A DNA stretch of 64,000 nt from Odiellus spinosus (lineage: Eukaryota > Arthropoda > Arachnida > Opiliones > Phalangiidae). Each line of letters opens with the position of its first letter. The first letter of the stretch is position 1. The position numbers and the translations under genes are program-made. A model generated the notes under the pieces. That model saw only the letters and a program-made list of their open reading frames with translations. It was not told the origin of the DNA and made no database searches. Positions 1 to 12,187 of this stretch are shown here, piece after piece. The stretch covers positions 13,685,187 to 13,749,186 of the forward strand of contig OY987228.1 in the NCBI GenBank assembly GCA_963920705.1. The letters are read 5' to 3'.

Positions 1-360
1 CTCCTCTCCTCGCCCAAGTCTCAGGCAAAAAAAAAAAAAACCTAATTTTCTGATTACTCTCCCAAGTTCTTTTTCCCAGAAATAGGTATGTCTTTCCGTG
101 GGAAATTTGTGTTTTTTTCTTTTTCTTTTTGAACTTCTTCCTTGTTGTCTTCAATGTAGTAAATATTTAAGGCTATTAAATTTATGGACGCATCCCAAAT
201 GACCGCGTAAACATAGCTTATCTACTGAACCAGAATTTATTTAATTCTAGGTATTTCTGGCTACTAAGGGGGGATTAAATTCTTCAAACTAGTCATAAAG
301 GGATATTGAAGACTAAACATTCAATTTAATTGAAAAGTTTAAATGTTTTTAAAATCCATA

Positions 361-718
361 TTTAAAGGGAGAAAGCAACCTAACAACAAGTGATTTTTTT
401 ATCGATTTCTTATAAATTAAATGGGCCTATTCCAACATTAAAAAAAATTGCAATCATATATTAAACTAAAAATAACTTTAAAACTTATCATAAAAATAGG
501 CTTAGTTGGATTCATGGAAATCCTTAACTCCCCGTATTAAGGGCCATCGATCGCTAGTCTTTATATGGCGAGTTCAGCTCAGTCTATTTTGATGGCCAGT
601 TTTAAATTTATTTATAGATTAATATTTGTTTGTATTTTTTTTTAATGTTGGATTCGGCCTATTTAAACGATAAAGAATCGATAAATCACTTGTTTTTAGG
701 TCGCATTCTCCCTTTAAG
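361..718. repeat. Foldback (MITE-like) element with TTTAAAGGGAGAA ends
   Basis: The left end (361-412) and the right end (669-718) are inverted copies: TTAAAGGGAGAAAGCAACCT on the left matches TTAAAGGGAGAATGCGACCT read inward from the right. The shared part continues through ACAAGTGAT and ATCGAT. The interior has no coding capacity, as expected of a non-autonomous DNA element. A related end lies at 43516-43590 (AAAGGGAGAATG, then AAGTGATTGATTATCGA), so this is a dispersed family. The superfamily cannot be assigned; the TTAA at the ends would fit a TTAA-targeting element. Confidence 0.7.
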
Positions 719-1848
719 GTGGCCATTCCACGTTCATTTCGTGATAAAATTAGTTTTTAAAGGGAGGAAATAGAGTGTAAATTAAGTTTTAGACTTCTTA
801 GACCCTAAAATATATTTATATATGATAAAAAAAATCAACGAAGGTTTTCTTGTGCCTAGGGGTTAAAAGTTTAATAATCCAACAATAGGTCAATTTTTAA
901 CAATTAAATAAGTCGGGGGAGTTGGGTAAAACGCTGGCTTTAAATCTTAATCGCGTAATTAAAAAAAAAAAAAAAAAAAAATCACTGAAGGAAGGGACAT
1001 TTTTTTTAATGTATTATTGTTTTCACTATCAATTGTGATAAGATGGGGTGAGGTTAGGAACCAAAATTAAGCACATCTTATTTGAACGGTTCACCCTCCA
1101 TTGAAAGAAGCTTTCCCCGTAGACGCGACTGTATCTTAAGTTTTTTGTGGTTTTTTAGTAGATTGCGCCGTTTTCTACGGGGCCTAATTTCAATACGAGG
1201 AAGAGTATCAATGCCCTCGAAAATAAAAAAAATAAAATACCCCCTCCTGCAAAAACCGCATCGAGCCGCTATGTTTCAATGAAGGGCATAGATGCTCCAA
1301 CTACGATGGCCCATTTATCGCCAAGAGCCTGCACCATACCAAAGGGAGAAATTTAAGCGGTGATCCCCAAATTAAATGTTAACTTTCTCAGCGTGAATAT
1401 AACATTCCTGACTTTGTGTCGTAAAGAGGACACCTCTTTAAAATAAAAGAATTCAGCTAATATTGATACTAGGCTAAACAAATTCGTCAAAAATAGTGTA
1501 CACTTGACGAAACTGGCGATTGGATAAAATCTAATAGCACCAGGATATTGCAGGAATTCTTTAGGTCAACTTCATGGACCTGTCAATTATTTTACAGTAA
1601 ATGTTTCCCGATTTTTGCAGGTGCACCAAACCCTAATAAAACCCATAGTTTTAGCAGATTGCGATTTTCATATTAAGAAGGTGATACCAAAATACTTGTG
1701 CTTCTCAAAATTCCCCGATTTATCCGATATTTTTTGATTTTCTCGCATATTTCTAAGATTAGAGCCGCCGGACCTACGATAAGAAAGCCTATGCAATTAT
1801 AAATATTTTTTAAAATTATTTGATAAAGCTTGTCTGTCTGAAGCATAT

Positions 1849-1970
1849 AGTTCTAAATCGGTAATTTACCCTGGTAATTTAAAACTTTGTCGAAAAAGAT
1901 TGCTAAAAGAGGTCAAAGTTTAACGTTTTAAATCGTCTACAAGTCTACTTTTCAACAGTTATTCGTGTTT
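1849..1970 (+). repeat. Direct repeat, copy 1
   Basis: This copy begins with AGTTCTAAATCGGTAATTTA and continues through TTGCTAAAAGAGGTCAAAG and GTTTTAAATCGTC. The same blocks recur in the same order and orientation at 2509-2672, so the two copies form a diverged local duplication about 660 bp apart. No coding capacity is seen. Confidence 0.7.
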
Positions 1971-2508
1971 GGCGTCGTTAATGTAATTTTTCGTGTAATG
2001 GGTTAGCTTTTAAATTGCAATGATTTTAAGGGTGTAACGACTTGGTAAATCTTAATTTAACCGAGAACTAATCCTCCCTCCATTAAATAACTTTCTTTCG
2101 AAGTTAAATGTTAAATTACAATATTAACCCCAAAACGAAAATGGGTAAACCCGGATTAAAAATAGAAAAATTTAACAAGGCTCAGAGTTAAACAAAAAGG
2201 AAAGGTAAGTCAAGTCTGCCTTCCCTATAAACGCGTATAGCCTCATTTTCGTATAATCGTAACTTTTCCAAAAGGTTCATTGATAAAAAAGTATATATAC
2301 AACCCCTCCTAAGCATCTTCTTCTATCATCCCCCTTACTATCTCATCTCCTTCCCAGCTATAAGTCAAAAGAAATCCTGCCGACCCACTGACCCAATACA
2401 CCGCGCCACCGAGTGAGGCTATTTTCTGATTTTATAAAGCGTATGATAGTACGAGAAACGTCATATCGCGAATGGCGAATAGATAATCGTTGATCGGGTT
2501 TTTCCTAG

Positions 2509-2672
2509 AGTTCTAAATCGGTAATTTACGCGCGCCTAAATTACCCTGGTAATTTACGGTTTGCTCTGGTTAAATTACCAAAATAATAATTTATAATTTA
2601 AATTTAACAAATTGCTAAAAGAGGTCAAAGCTTGACGTTTTAAATCGTCAACATGGCTACTATTCAATTATT
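2509..2672 (+). repeat. Direct repeat, copy 2
   Basis: This is the second copy of the block at 1849-1970. It carries an extra segment in which the CCTGGTAATTTA motif is expanded (TTACGCGCGCCTAAATTACC). It is probably an old duplicate or two members of one transposon family. Confidence 0.7.
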
Positions 2673-5600
2673 TGTAATAAAAAATACTTTTTTTTTCATG
2701 TCCTTGTCACTTTGTCCAATCAATGCAATGTCAAAGGGTAAAGCATATCAAGAAAAATATTGTGTTTTCACGAGTGTATGGGTTGTTTAGTCAGAAATAG
2801 GAACTTTGAAGTGTTTGAAAGAGGATTTCCGCCGAAATTCAAATCATTTTGTGAATAATTTACCGCGTAATTTAACAATTTTAAAGATTATGCTAATTTT
2901 AGAACTCTAGTTTATCCACTATTTTACATAATGATTCAGATGGCACAAAATTATACCGCGACATCTTTGGAAAACAAGAGATTACCAGGATTTAAACTCA
3001 AAGCTAGAATTCGTTTAAGAAAAGCACAAAAGACCTACCAATAGTATTTAACTAAGTATGATCAGAGAAGACCTTGGAATTGGAACATAATTAATGATAA
3101 ATTTCAAATGAAAGGCTGGAGTTAACTGTATTAGGTACTTTCAAAAAGAGACCTCCCAAAAGCAACCGTATCGTTGTGACAGAACGAGTAAGATTCAAAT
3201 GTTGGCGATTATAAAATATTTAATTTTACTGTTATATATGGCAAATGTATATAAATTTTGAATTTATTTTCAACAATCTGCACTAAAATGATACTCAAAT
3301 TCCATTTGGAAATGTAAAATCAGTGACAGCTATGAGGGCTTAACTCTTCCTAAATATATATAAGTCTTATGTATTTGTTTGTTTTCATTCTTTTCTTCAA
3401 TAATTTTTAAGCCATACACTTAATTCAAATTAAAAATATTAGAATGTTAGTGGTTTAAAGATGCGGTACTTTTTATCATCTATATCAGGTCAATAACTAG
3501 TCAATCTAGCTTCAGGTCATTCAAAGAGTGTATAAATACCAAAAAATCTAGTTATTTTTGGTAAATGTTTTCTTGGATCACGAACTCCCGTTTCTTATAA
3601 AAAAAAGTTGTTGGAAGGGGGGATTAGAAAAAGGGGCTTAGGATGAGGGATTTTAGCCAGTAGCCAAAATAATTCCCAGAGCTCTCCCTAATTTAACCTG
3701 GTTTTGCTTCACAGCACTCTCTGCTCGCATGGAACGTTTTATAGAGCAGAAACAAACCAATATTGAACGTTTAAATCATGACTAAAATGGTTCCGAATCA
3801 TCATTTAATTTTAAACCCTTTGACTCCCATTATCTTAGATCATAAACTTAAAAATAAAATTAGACTTTAAATATATTTGTGCATAATATATACATGTATT
3901 TCGAAAGGTCACGAACTTTGGGAACTTACAGTAACATAATGGGATAAATTTATCCTAAGGTTTGTTTCGCAACGTTAGGTGTCTTGCTCGAAAGATGACC
4001 ACCCTTCTTAAGCCTAGGCAATTGAAATTATTTCGACAATTTTGTTCAACATTTCTTTCACATACGACGAAGTTAAACAAACATTACGATTAAATAACTG
4101 GCCGAAAATCATTATTTTAACTTAAAAACACTCCAAATTAAAATATGACGCACATTTTGACATTTATTCCAAGATACTCTTGTAAATATTACGTAATAAG
4201 CTCGAAGCGTACCGCACAGGCAGGCAGAGCGGCTAGCAGACGACATAATATCCAAGGAGATGAAAAGGTCGCGACAGGAACGTTGGTTAAACTTGGTTTT
4301 CCAATTTTAATTATCTTACCTGCGTGTATCCTAATTGCGAGGTCCGAAGCCACCTCACATTAGTTATTTTTTTAAGCCGTAATGTTTCTTTTATATCGCA
4401 AAGACACAATCTTTCGGCGAGACCCGACAGTCTATGTAGAGAAGTACCGGCCATGCCGATCAAAGTCTTCCGGGAGTCCGCGAGCACAACCTCGGCCAAA
4501 TCTTACTAAGGGCTACCCTAAAAGAGCTCACCCACTTTCGCCTAGGGGCTAGTAATCTATAAACAAAACTGGATTTAAAAAAAAAAGAAAAGACACCGGG
4601 TTTCTTTACATCATGGTTTAAATAATATCGGCACGAACGACTACCTCCATTGGCGGTTATTCTCTTTCTGCCCCAGTGAAATAGATTTTTTTACGTTTGC
4701 CCGTATTTTCCTCCCTCCCGCAATCGTAGCGACAGAGGGCGCGATAAAATTCCACGAATCAAAATATCGCGCGGTAAACTTAAACTTCCAATCTGGTGAC
4801 TCAATAAATCCGATTTTTAGTTCAATTTTCCATTGTACGATAAGCTAATTTTATGTCTTACTCTTGGAAACCTATTTTTAGATTTTAAACGAAAGTTTAT
4901 AAGGTTGTTTGAGGGATAAAATTTGAGCGAGAATAAAAACCAATTCGCTGAAAATGAGCTAACGATTCTTAAATTTTTTTTCGAAGAGTAGGTCAAAGGA
5001 AAATCCTGTCTCGTCTCTCTCTCTCTCTCTACGTTTTCTAATTTATAAGAAGAAAAGTTATAAAAATATTTCTTCCCTACGAAATGACGTTATTCGGGCA
5101 CGTGATCGTGCTAGAATTCTCAACCCTCGTTTTTCGGAATCAAATAATTTCCGCATTTTACTTCTCTGTCTTGAGGTTAAACGAGCTTTATTTTCTATTG
5201 TTCGAGGATATAAAACACCCCTATTAAATATTGACACTTAGGCCTAACTAGAACGTAAACATGATTGAAAATAAAACGCCAATAAACGATATATGATCAT
5301 TTTCCCCTAAATTTCTAAAGGAAGAAAAGATTAGAGCCTGGGGGAGAACAGATTTTTTTTTTTTTTTTAATTTTTTTCCAATGGAAAATTTCACTTCCGG
5401 AAATGCTTGGCTGTAAACAGAGAGAATGTAAATTATCTCTGCTGTAAATATTGCCTAGGTTTAAGAATTGAAATATCTGTAATCTAACTAGACTTAAATC
5501 TTATTTAATGAAGTATATTGTAGTTTTATTACTTTTCGAACAATGGAGCTATGAAAACTATAATGTTTAAATTAATTTATGGTTCTTTATTTCCGCCCTT

Positions 5601-8600
5601 TTTTTTTTTTTTTTTTTTTTTTCATATCCCGCCCAATTTATACTCGCATTGCCTAGTAATTTCTTACGTAAAACTGTGGTAAAACCCCTAATAGTTGTTA
5701 ATCTATATTTAAATTCATAAGCGAAAAATCTTTTAAAAAATGGGTCAAACTTATGAAAAGCCTCAATGTCTGAAAGGGTTAGCGAGAAAATAAGTCGATT
5801 TTCCGAAGATTATATTACAATTTTTATTGGAAACTCCATTGAAAGAAAAATCATGGAAATATTCATTCTTTTTTTACTATAGAAATAATTAAAAATAAAT
5901 AACTTCTTGCCCTAACTTTAATAATATACGTATTTGTTAATCTGATTTTTAATTAGTTTGAAAAGGAAGATTTGCAAAATCTTTTAACGTTTCTCGCTCG
6001 CTTTTCAGGTACCCTGAGGAGGGAAAAAATATTAAACCAAACTGGATTTAGGTTAGAAATAGATTTTAGCTTAGCGTGTTCAATTTAAAAACTTCTAGTT
6101 TTTATCACTTCCGGATCCAATTCGTAAAAAAATAAATCAAACTAGGAATTAATTGAGGAAAATTACGTTAGTAAACAAATTCAAACTGGTAACAATGTTG
6201 ATAGTTTTAAAGCCATCAATTTTGATTCATTATCTAAGTTCATCGATGTGAAATAACACGCTAAAATCTTACAAATATTTCTAGTTTTGGGATGATTATG
6301 TTTTAAGTTTTTATCGTACGATTTAAAGAAATTTGTTTTTGGGGAGGAGAATATGACGTTAATGAAACTGTGGAAGTTTATACGTTATGCTTGAAAAATT
6401 TCCAAAATTTAAATTTGAAAGATTTTTCGTAGTTTTATTCCAATTTGTTCTTTCAATTATAGCTATAGGCATAGTACTAGAGAGGACCCAAATAATTAGA
6501 AAATAGGTTATTTATATGCAATATTTACATGTTATATATAGGAACAAATTATTTCAGGAATATTAGAAGGGCTAACAAATTCTGAGTTACTCTTCTTTAG
6601 TTGTTTGAAAGTTTAGAAAAATCTACAAGGGTTCCTTTCTAAAAATATAAACTTTTTTACAATCTTTTGAGGTCCGAGATATCGAGAAACGACGTAGAGG
6701 GTCTCTAAGCCTATGCTAGTGGTCTTAGGTTAAGTTGAACTATTTTGAGGTGATTTCTTCAATAAATCATTGTTTTATGAGGCAGAGTTTTTTATTCCAT
6801 TTCTATGAGTTTTTAAGATATCTTTAGAATTCGTTTCAATTATTCAGAGATACCTATTTGAGAATTATTGTAGGTAGATTAGTAGGGCGTACAAAGATAG
6901 GCTACCTTGATCAATAAATAAACAAATCATAGAGATTTAGAGTAGAATAGCAATTAAAGATGAATGCCAGCAACAAGTCATACTGTTGCCAAAAATGTTT
7001 CAAAGACTTGAATTCGTGCCAGAAATTATAATTTCCAGTCCTTACCTGAACTCTGCATCTCAAACCCTTGGGAAATAACGAAACAAATTAGTTAACACTA
7101 AATGACAGATATTATAAATCATTTTTATTACATTGTTGGCACACAAAATGTGGTGACCACGTTAAAATTTGCTTATTTTTAAATTTTTTTTAACAATAAG
7201 TCACTTGAGTGAGGAATTTTGGCTTTAAGTAAAACATTTTTTCCCCCTGGGCCATAACCTGTTATTTGTATTGGTATTATTAATTATTATTAGGTTTTAA
7301 GCTATTTTCATTAAAATTCTTATTACAAAAAAACTGATATGTTAACTTCGTATTATTGAACATTTGGAATAATAATATTATTTCTTAGCTTATTATTTCT
7401 ATTTTATTTATTTTTTTGTAATATGTATTATTTAACACCTTATTTTATGGTATTGAATATAGCGCTTTTCACTGGAAAATAAAAATAATAAAAGCACTAA
7501 GCCTTTATTGGAAGTTCATAATTTGGGCAATGTTTTCAGTAGAAAAGGCTATTTTAATATATATAATTTTTGTAACACTAATTTAGCAAAGGGAAAACTG
7601 AAAAGTTTATAGCGTTTTCCACTTATGATGTAATGAAACAGTTAAAACTTATAAAAGCATTATTAAATGCTTGGGCAATGATATATTTTGGCAAATACCA
7701 AACCGTAAAAATCTTTATTTCAGTGAAAAATGCAAATTTTCTAAGTTTCTTTTTTTTTAAACTAAAAACATCATTATTTCCCAGTATATATGCAAAAAAG
7801 CATTATGGAAGTCCTGACGATGTAAAAAATGATTAATTCTAATAAAAATCTGTGCATAATTTTAGTATTTTACGTAATATAAATATGCAAGAACATCGAA
7901 GGCAGTCTATGATAAAGTTATACTTTTTAAAATTGTTAAAACTGCCTAACTGCACCTGTTGTAATTTGATATATTTTGGAAAATTTGAATATCTTAGGTT
8001 CAGTAGTAGTGTAATGTAAGTTTTTAGGGCTACTAGAACCAGATTGATGATCCTCACAAATATAACATCATGATACCAGGTATCTACGTTGCATTTCAAT
8101 TATCTTGCCGCTCTTGCATTCTTCTAAGGGTTCTCTTTGTAATATATCTTCTCAAAGGAAATTAAAATTCTTAGGCTTCAAAATAAAGAGAATTCACGAA
8201 CCCTATAAATCTAAACAGGCTGATGTAATTGGATTAAAACCAATTAGTTTTTCATTTTTTTTCAAAAATATAAGGCAAAGATTAATAGTAAACAGTAAAG
8301 TACTTATATAAAAAATGCTCCGTCAAAAAAGCATCGTCAGTGGTAAATTTTCGTTTTCCTCGACAAAATTTTATGTAAATGGTTTTATGGTGTATAAAGC
8401 TCATCTTGAAAAGTACAAAGCGATAGAGTGATTACTCCATCAAATTGCTGGACTAATTTACTAATTTTTGAAAGTAATTTACGAGTTTATTATGATTATT
8501 TTCGTTAACTGTAATAATAAAAGCATGCCTATAAAATACATTGCGCATAGTCTAGTTTTAAATTCCACGCTTTTCTCCAAAATGGCCTATACGATAATTT

Positions 8601-10178
8601 TCTAAATAAAAATCCGCTAAATATATATCGTAACTGATTATTCATTTAATTTGAAATTTCAATCATTAATTAATAAAATTAAGTTCCCACGCTAATAACA
8701 ATTGCACCACATTAATTATTGTAGGAAAAAAAAAACTAAATAAATTTTTCTGCATCTTACATTATCTACAAATAAAAAAAGCAGAAGAGAAAAGTAATAT
8801 TATGGAAATTTACTGTAGTTAATTCTCTTTTAACTATATTTAAACTAATTTTCAGCTGATATTAGGTAGTCCAAAACTTGCTTTCAAATTAAACCATAGA
8901 AAAAAAAATACACTGTTTTATTAAAACAGTATAAAAAAAATGCTTCTTGCCAGTATTAAAATTTTCAGGGTTATTTCTTATAATTAATGTTGGTCGAGAT
9001 TGTAATTTAACTGGTACCGATATGATAAATCTAAACCTACACCGATATTTTTGGTTTTGAGTTTTGTAAAAAGGATTTTCATGTTATTTCTAAAGCGAAA
9101 TTCATATTTTCCAGCCTAATTGATGTAACGAAAGCCATCTATCTTGAAATAGCACTATCTATTAGTTTTTAGACCATATATCGGGAAATCCTTAAAGTTG
9201 GCAACATAACTGTACCATATTGGTTCCAGCCCATCATTAAAGTCCCATTCACACTAGACCTTGGAATTGATTAAAACCATTTCAAAATGTTTCACACGGA
9301 TCAATTTTTAGCAACTGTCGAATGAAACGCTGACAAATCAGTTTATAATATAGGGGTGTGCAAGTCTTGTTCTTTTAGGTTTAGCATCAAAGAAAACAGC
9401 GAATCTTTGAGTCCTTAAGAAATGGCTTAGAGTTCAAAATTAATAAGTAAAGCCAATTTTGATTTCTATATTTTGTGCTTAAAACAATTCCTTGCAAATA
9501 TAATATTGGTTTGATATAACCATTTCAAATCAATTCAAAATGCTAATGTGAAGGTAGCTTAAGTTATAACATTTGATGACGCTCTAATATGTGGCAAAAA
9601 AAAAAAAGCGTAAAATTCTATACTTTTCGAGTTAAAAACTCAAGATGAAGAGAAGAAGAGGCAAGAAAAAAGAATCTTCCCTCAGCAATTAGGTTATAAT
9701 TAGTCCAAAAAAGTCTAATTATATACCAAATATAATGGCACTTATGGTAGGTAATACTTAATTTGTTTTGAAAGTAAAAAATTAAAAGTAAAACTACACG
9801 TACTGAGATAAAAGCCAAGAAGGCCTGAATAAAGCAAACTCTAAGTTCTAACACAAAGAAAAAAATGCAAATTTGTTTTTAACTTTTTCTCCCTAATTTT
9901 AAATCTCTACTATTTTTTCTTTTATAAATATCTTCACTAAGTTTTCAAAATAATCCATTCTTTTTAGCACCACAGCAAAATCAAACCAGTTGATAATTCA
10001 TTATTTCTCTAGAATCTTAGCTTCTCGCGCGCGTAATTTTTTTGTACCTGTAAATCCTATCTTTCTCGAGAAAATTCGCAAATTAAATGGGGGGCTTAAG
10101 AAAAAAAATAAAAAAATTAAAATCCAGCACATTTTGATATACTATGTTTAGTTTTTTTTGTTAGTATGACGATTTGTT

Positions 10179-12187
10179 TCATGGTGAACCGTACCCATGA
10201 TATTCATCCGGAGGTCTATTACCATATTTAGCCCTTCTTAAGGCGGCCAAGTGTTCGCGAGCTTCCTCCAGCTCTTTCTCCTTCCTTAATATTATCTCCC
10301 GAGCAACAATTTCTTGGGCAATTCCACCGACCATATGGTTATCAATAATTAAACTACGTTCGTCATCCTGTTCGATAGCTTGTTGAGCGGAACGAACTAA
10401 ATTGTCCGTGGCTTTTTTAACAGCATTGCCAGCAGCCTTTTTACGTAACATTTTATCAGAATTACAAGTTTAAACATGAACTTTGCTTAAAGAGATAGTG
10501 AAGATGGGGAATGAGTTATTTTAAATCAATTAAGAGTGAAAAAATATGCGTAAAAACTTAATATTGAGTAAATTAACGAGAAACCTTTGGTGAGTTTTAC
10601 TATGTTTTTACACACATCAAAAATAATAAAAAATAACAAATTCCATGTCTTCATTATCCCTTTAAAAATTTATAAAACTTATATAATATACCTGCAATCT
10701 TCTCATGGATTGCGAATCAGGATCAGCTTTAACCTTACAAGCGACCAAAAGTTGGGCTGTGGAACTCGCAACTTGTCGCGCAGCTGAAATCAACTTTTCT
10801 TCAGTAGCGTGTCCTTGTACTAAAGCATTGGCTGCTTCCACTAAACTATGAGTAGCAGCAGCGACCAATCGTGCCTTTGATTTTAAAAACCATTTTTAAA
10901 AATTATATTTTAAGCTATACTTGTCTATAAAAACAACCTAATAAGGTCAAATCTTACGGCTGATATAAGACCTTCGGACCATTGTCCATCATCGGAAGTG
11001 TATAAGGGTCGGGCACCAATTTTTCCAGCAGCGACTAACTCTCGCTGGGCCGCAGAGGCAGCTTTAACAAGAGCGGAAGTTGCGGCAGCGATAGATTTCG
11101 CAGCCTCTAATATCATTTCGTCAAAGTTCAAGTCATCATTTGTTTCCTAATCAATTTCAAGATCACTTTTAGATCCCTTCTAATAAAAACAGCTGCTTAA
11201 GAATAAAAATGGGTCATAAACTGATGATAATTTCTCCCGCTCTAAGTATATGTCTGATTCTTGGTTGACATTGAAAACACAACCAAGAATATCAAACATA
11301 TCTCAAAGCAACAGATATCTGCATTCATCCTCTTGTAGCGGGGAAAAAAATTTCCAAATAAAAATGATCTATAAACTAAACGAACCTTAATGCTCGTCCT
11401 TCTTGGTTTAAGACTAGCCAATTTTTTGGCAGCCGCGTCTATAGAACTGGCCGCACCCAAGAGTTCAGTTTCAGCTATGACAGTTGGATCATCGGGATCT
11501 ACCCAATCTGAACCTTTCATAGCTTCGGCACCATTCACCACTTCCGTTACAGCGTGAGCGATGCTCCTAGACATGCTAACTAAATGCTGCTTCCCTTCAT
11601 TGCTAGGTTTTTGAATGACCTGCGTAAAGCGCAATACAAAGATGGGTGGGAACAAATAAGCCAAACAATCCATCAACAAGGATATTTTAAATTAAATTTT
11701 TTTATACTAACATGATGGACTTTTTGAAGCAATTCTCGATATCTGATAGCGCAGTCCCTTCCTGATAAAAGAATCTTGGTATAAACTTCGTGAACATCAG
11801 TCGAATAAGCGGCAGACTAGGGATAAATTAAAATTACAAATTATTCAATCATTAGAAATAATTATTTGAGAACATATCACTTACTTTACTAGTAATAAGA
11901 AGATCGTATATCGCTTTTCGACCCATATTGGCAGCAACTATAACATCGTCTTGCTTGCAACTATTACCAGCAGCTACGGCTTTAGCAGTTGCTAATGTAA
12001 CTGGTTTTGTAACTCTAATCAAATCTTCCGGTATAGCTTTACGATTGGGGATTTCAGGCGAATCGTAAGCTCTTATTTCTTGTTCGATGGCTTGTATCGT
12101 TGATTCTAAAGCGCGAGTTCCTCTAGCGTGTTCGTCTTCCACTGCTCGAACAGTTTTCAAGAGTGACGTTACGTTCGTTACCATAAC
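10179..12187 (-). CDS. TLN1: Talin C-terminus: last R11 helix, R12, R13 (THATCH/I-LWEQ) and dimerisation helix, exons 32-37
   Basis: The last six exons encode about residues 2144-2566. They start with VMVTNVTSLLKTVRAVEDE and pass through WVDPDDPTVIAE, then LNFDEMILEAAKSIAAATSA, the actin-binding I/LWEQ (THATCH) core. The final exon holds a charged C-terminal helix, LRKEKELEEAREHLAALRRA, which corresponds to the antiparallel dimerisation helix, followed by a short tail ending HGYGSP and a TGA at 10181-10179. This module is the main C-terminal F-actin binding site of talin (ABS3) and would be lost from the alternative isoform proposed at 14217-14384. Confidence 0.95.

Larger units (their letters stand above)
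1..10178. other. AT-rich sequence downstream of talin, no gene recognised
   Basis: I find no coding region I can support here. The open frames are short, AT-rich and match no family I know, and none is bounded by convincing splice sites. The part nearest 10178 must contain the talin 3' untranslated region, because the gene ends at 10179 on the minus strand. No perfect AATAAA lies close to the stop; a TATAAA variant (minus) at 9921-9926 and an AATAAA (minus) at 8917-8922, the latter inside a palindrome, are the nearest weak candidates. The stretch also holds long A or T runs (961-981, 5599-5622), a TC microsatellite near 5014-5031, and the repeats listed separately. Confidence 0.6.

Noticed and set aside
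4145-4509. Small overlapping open frames on both strands
   Set aside because: They are short, overlap each other in different frames, and lack start context, splice sites or family resemblance.
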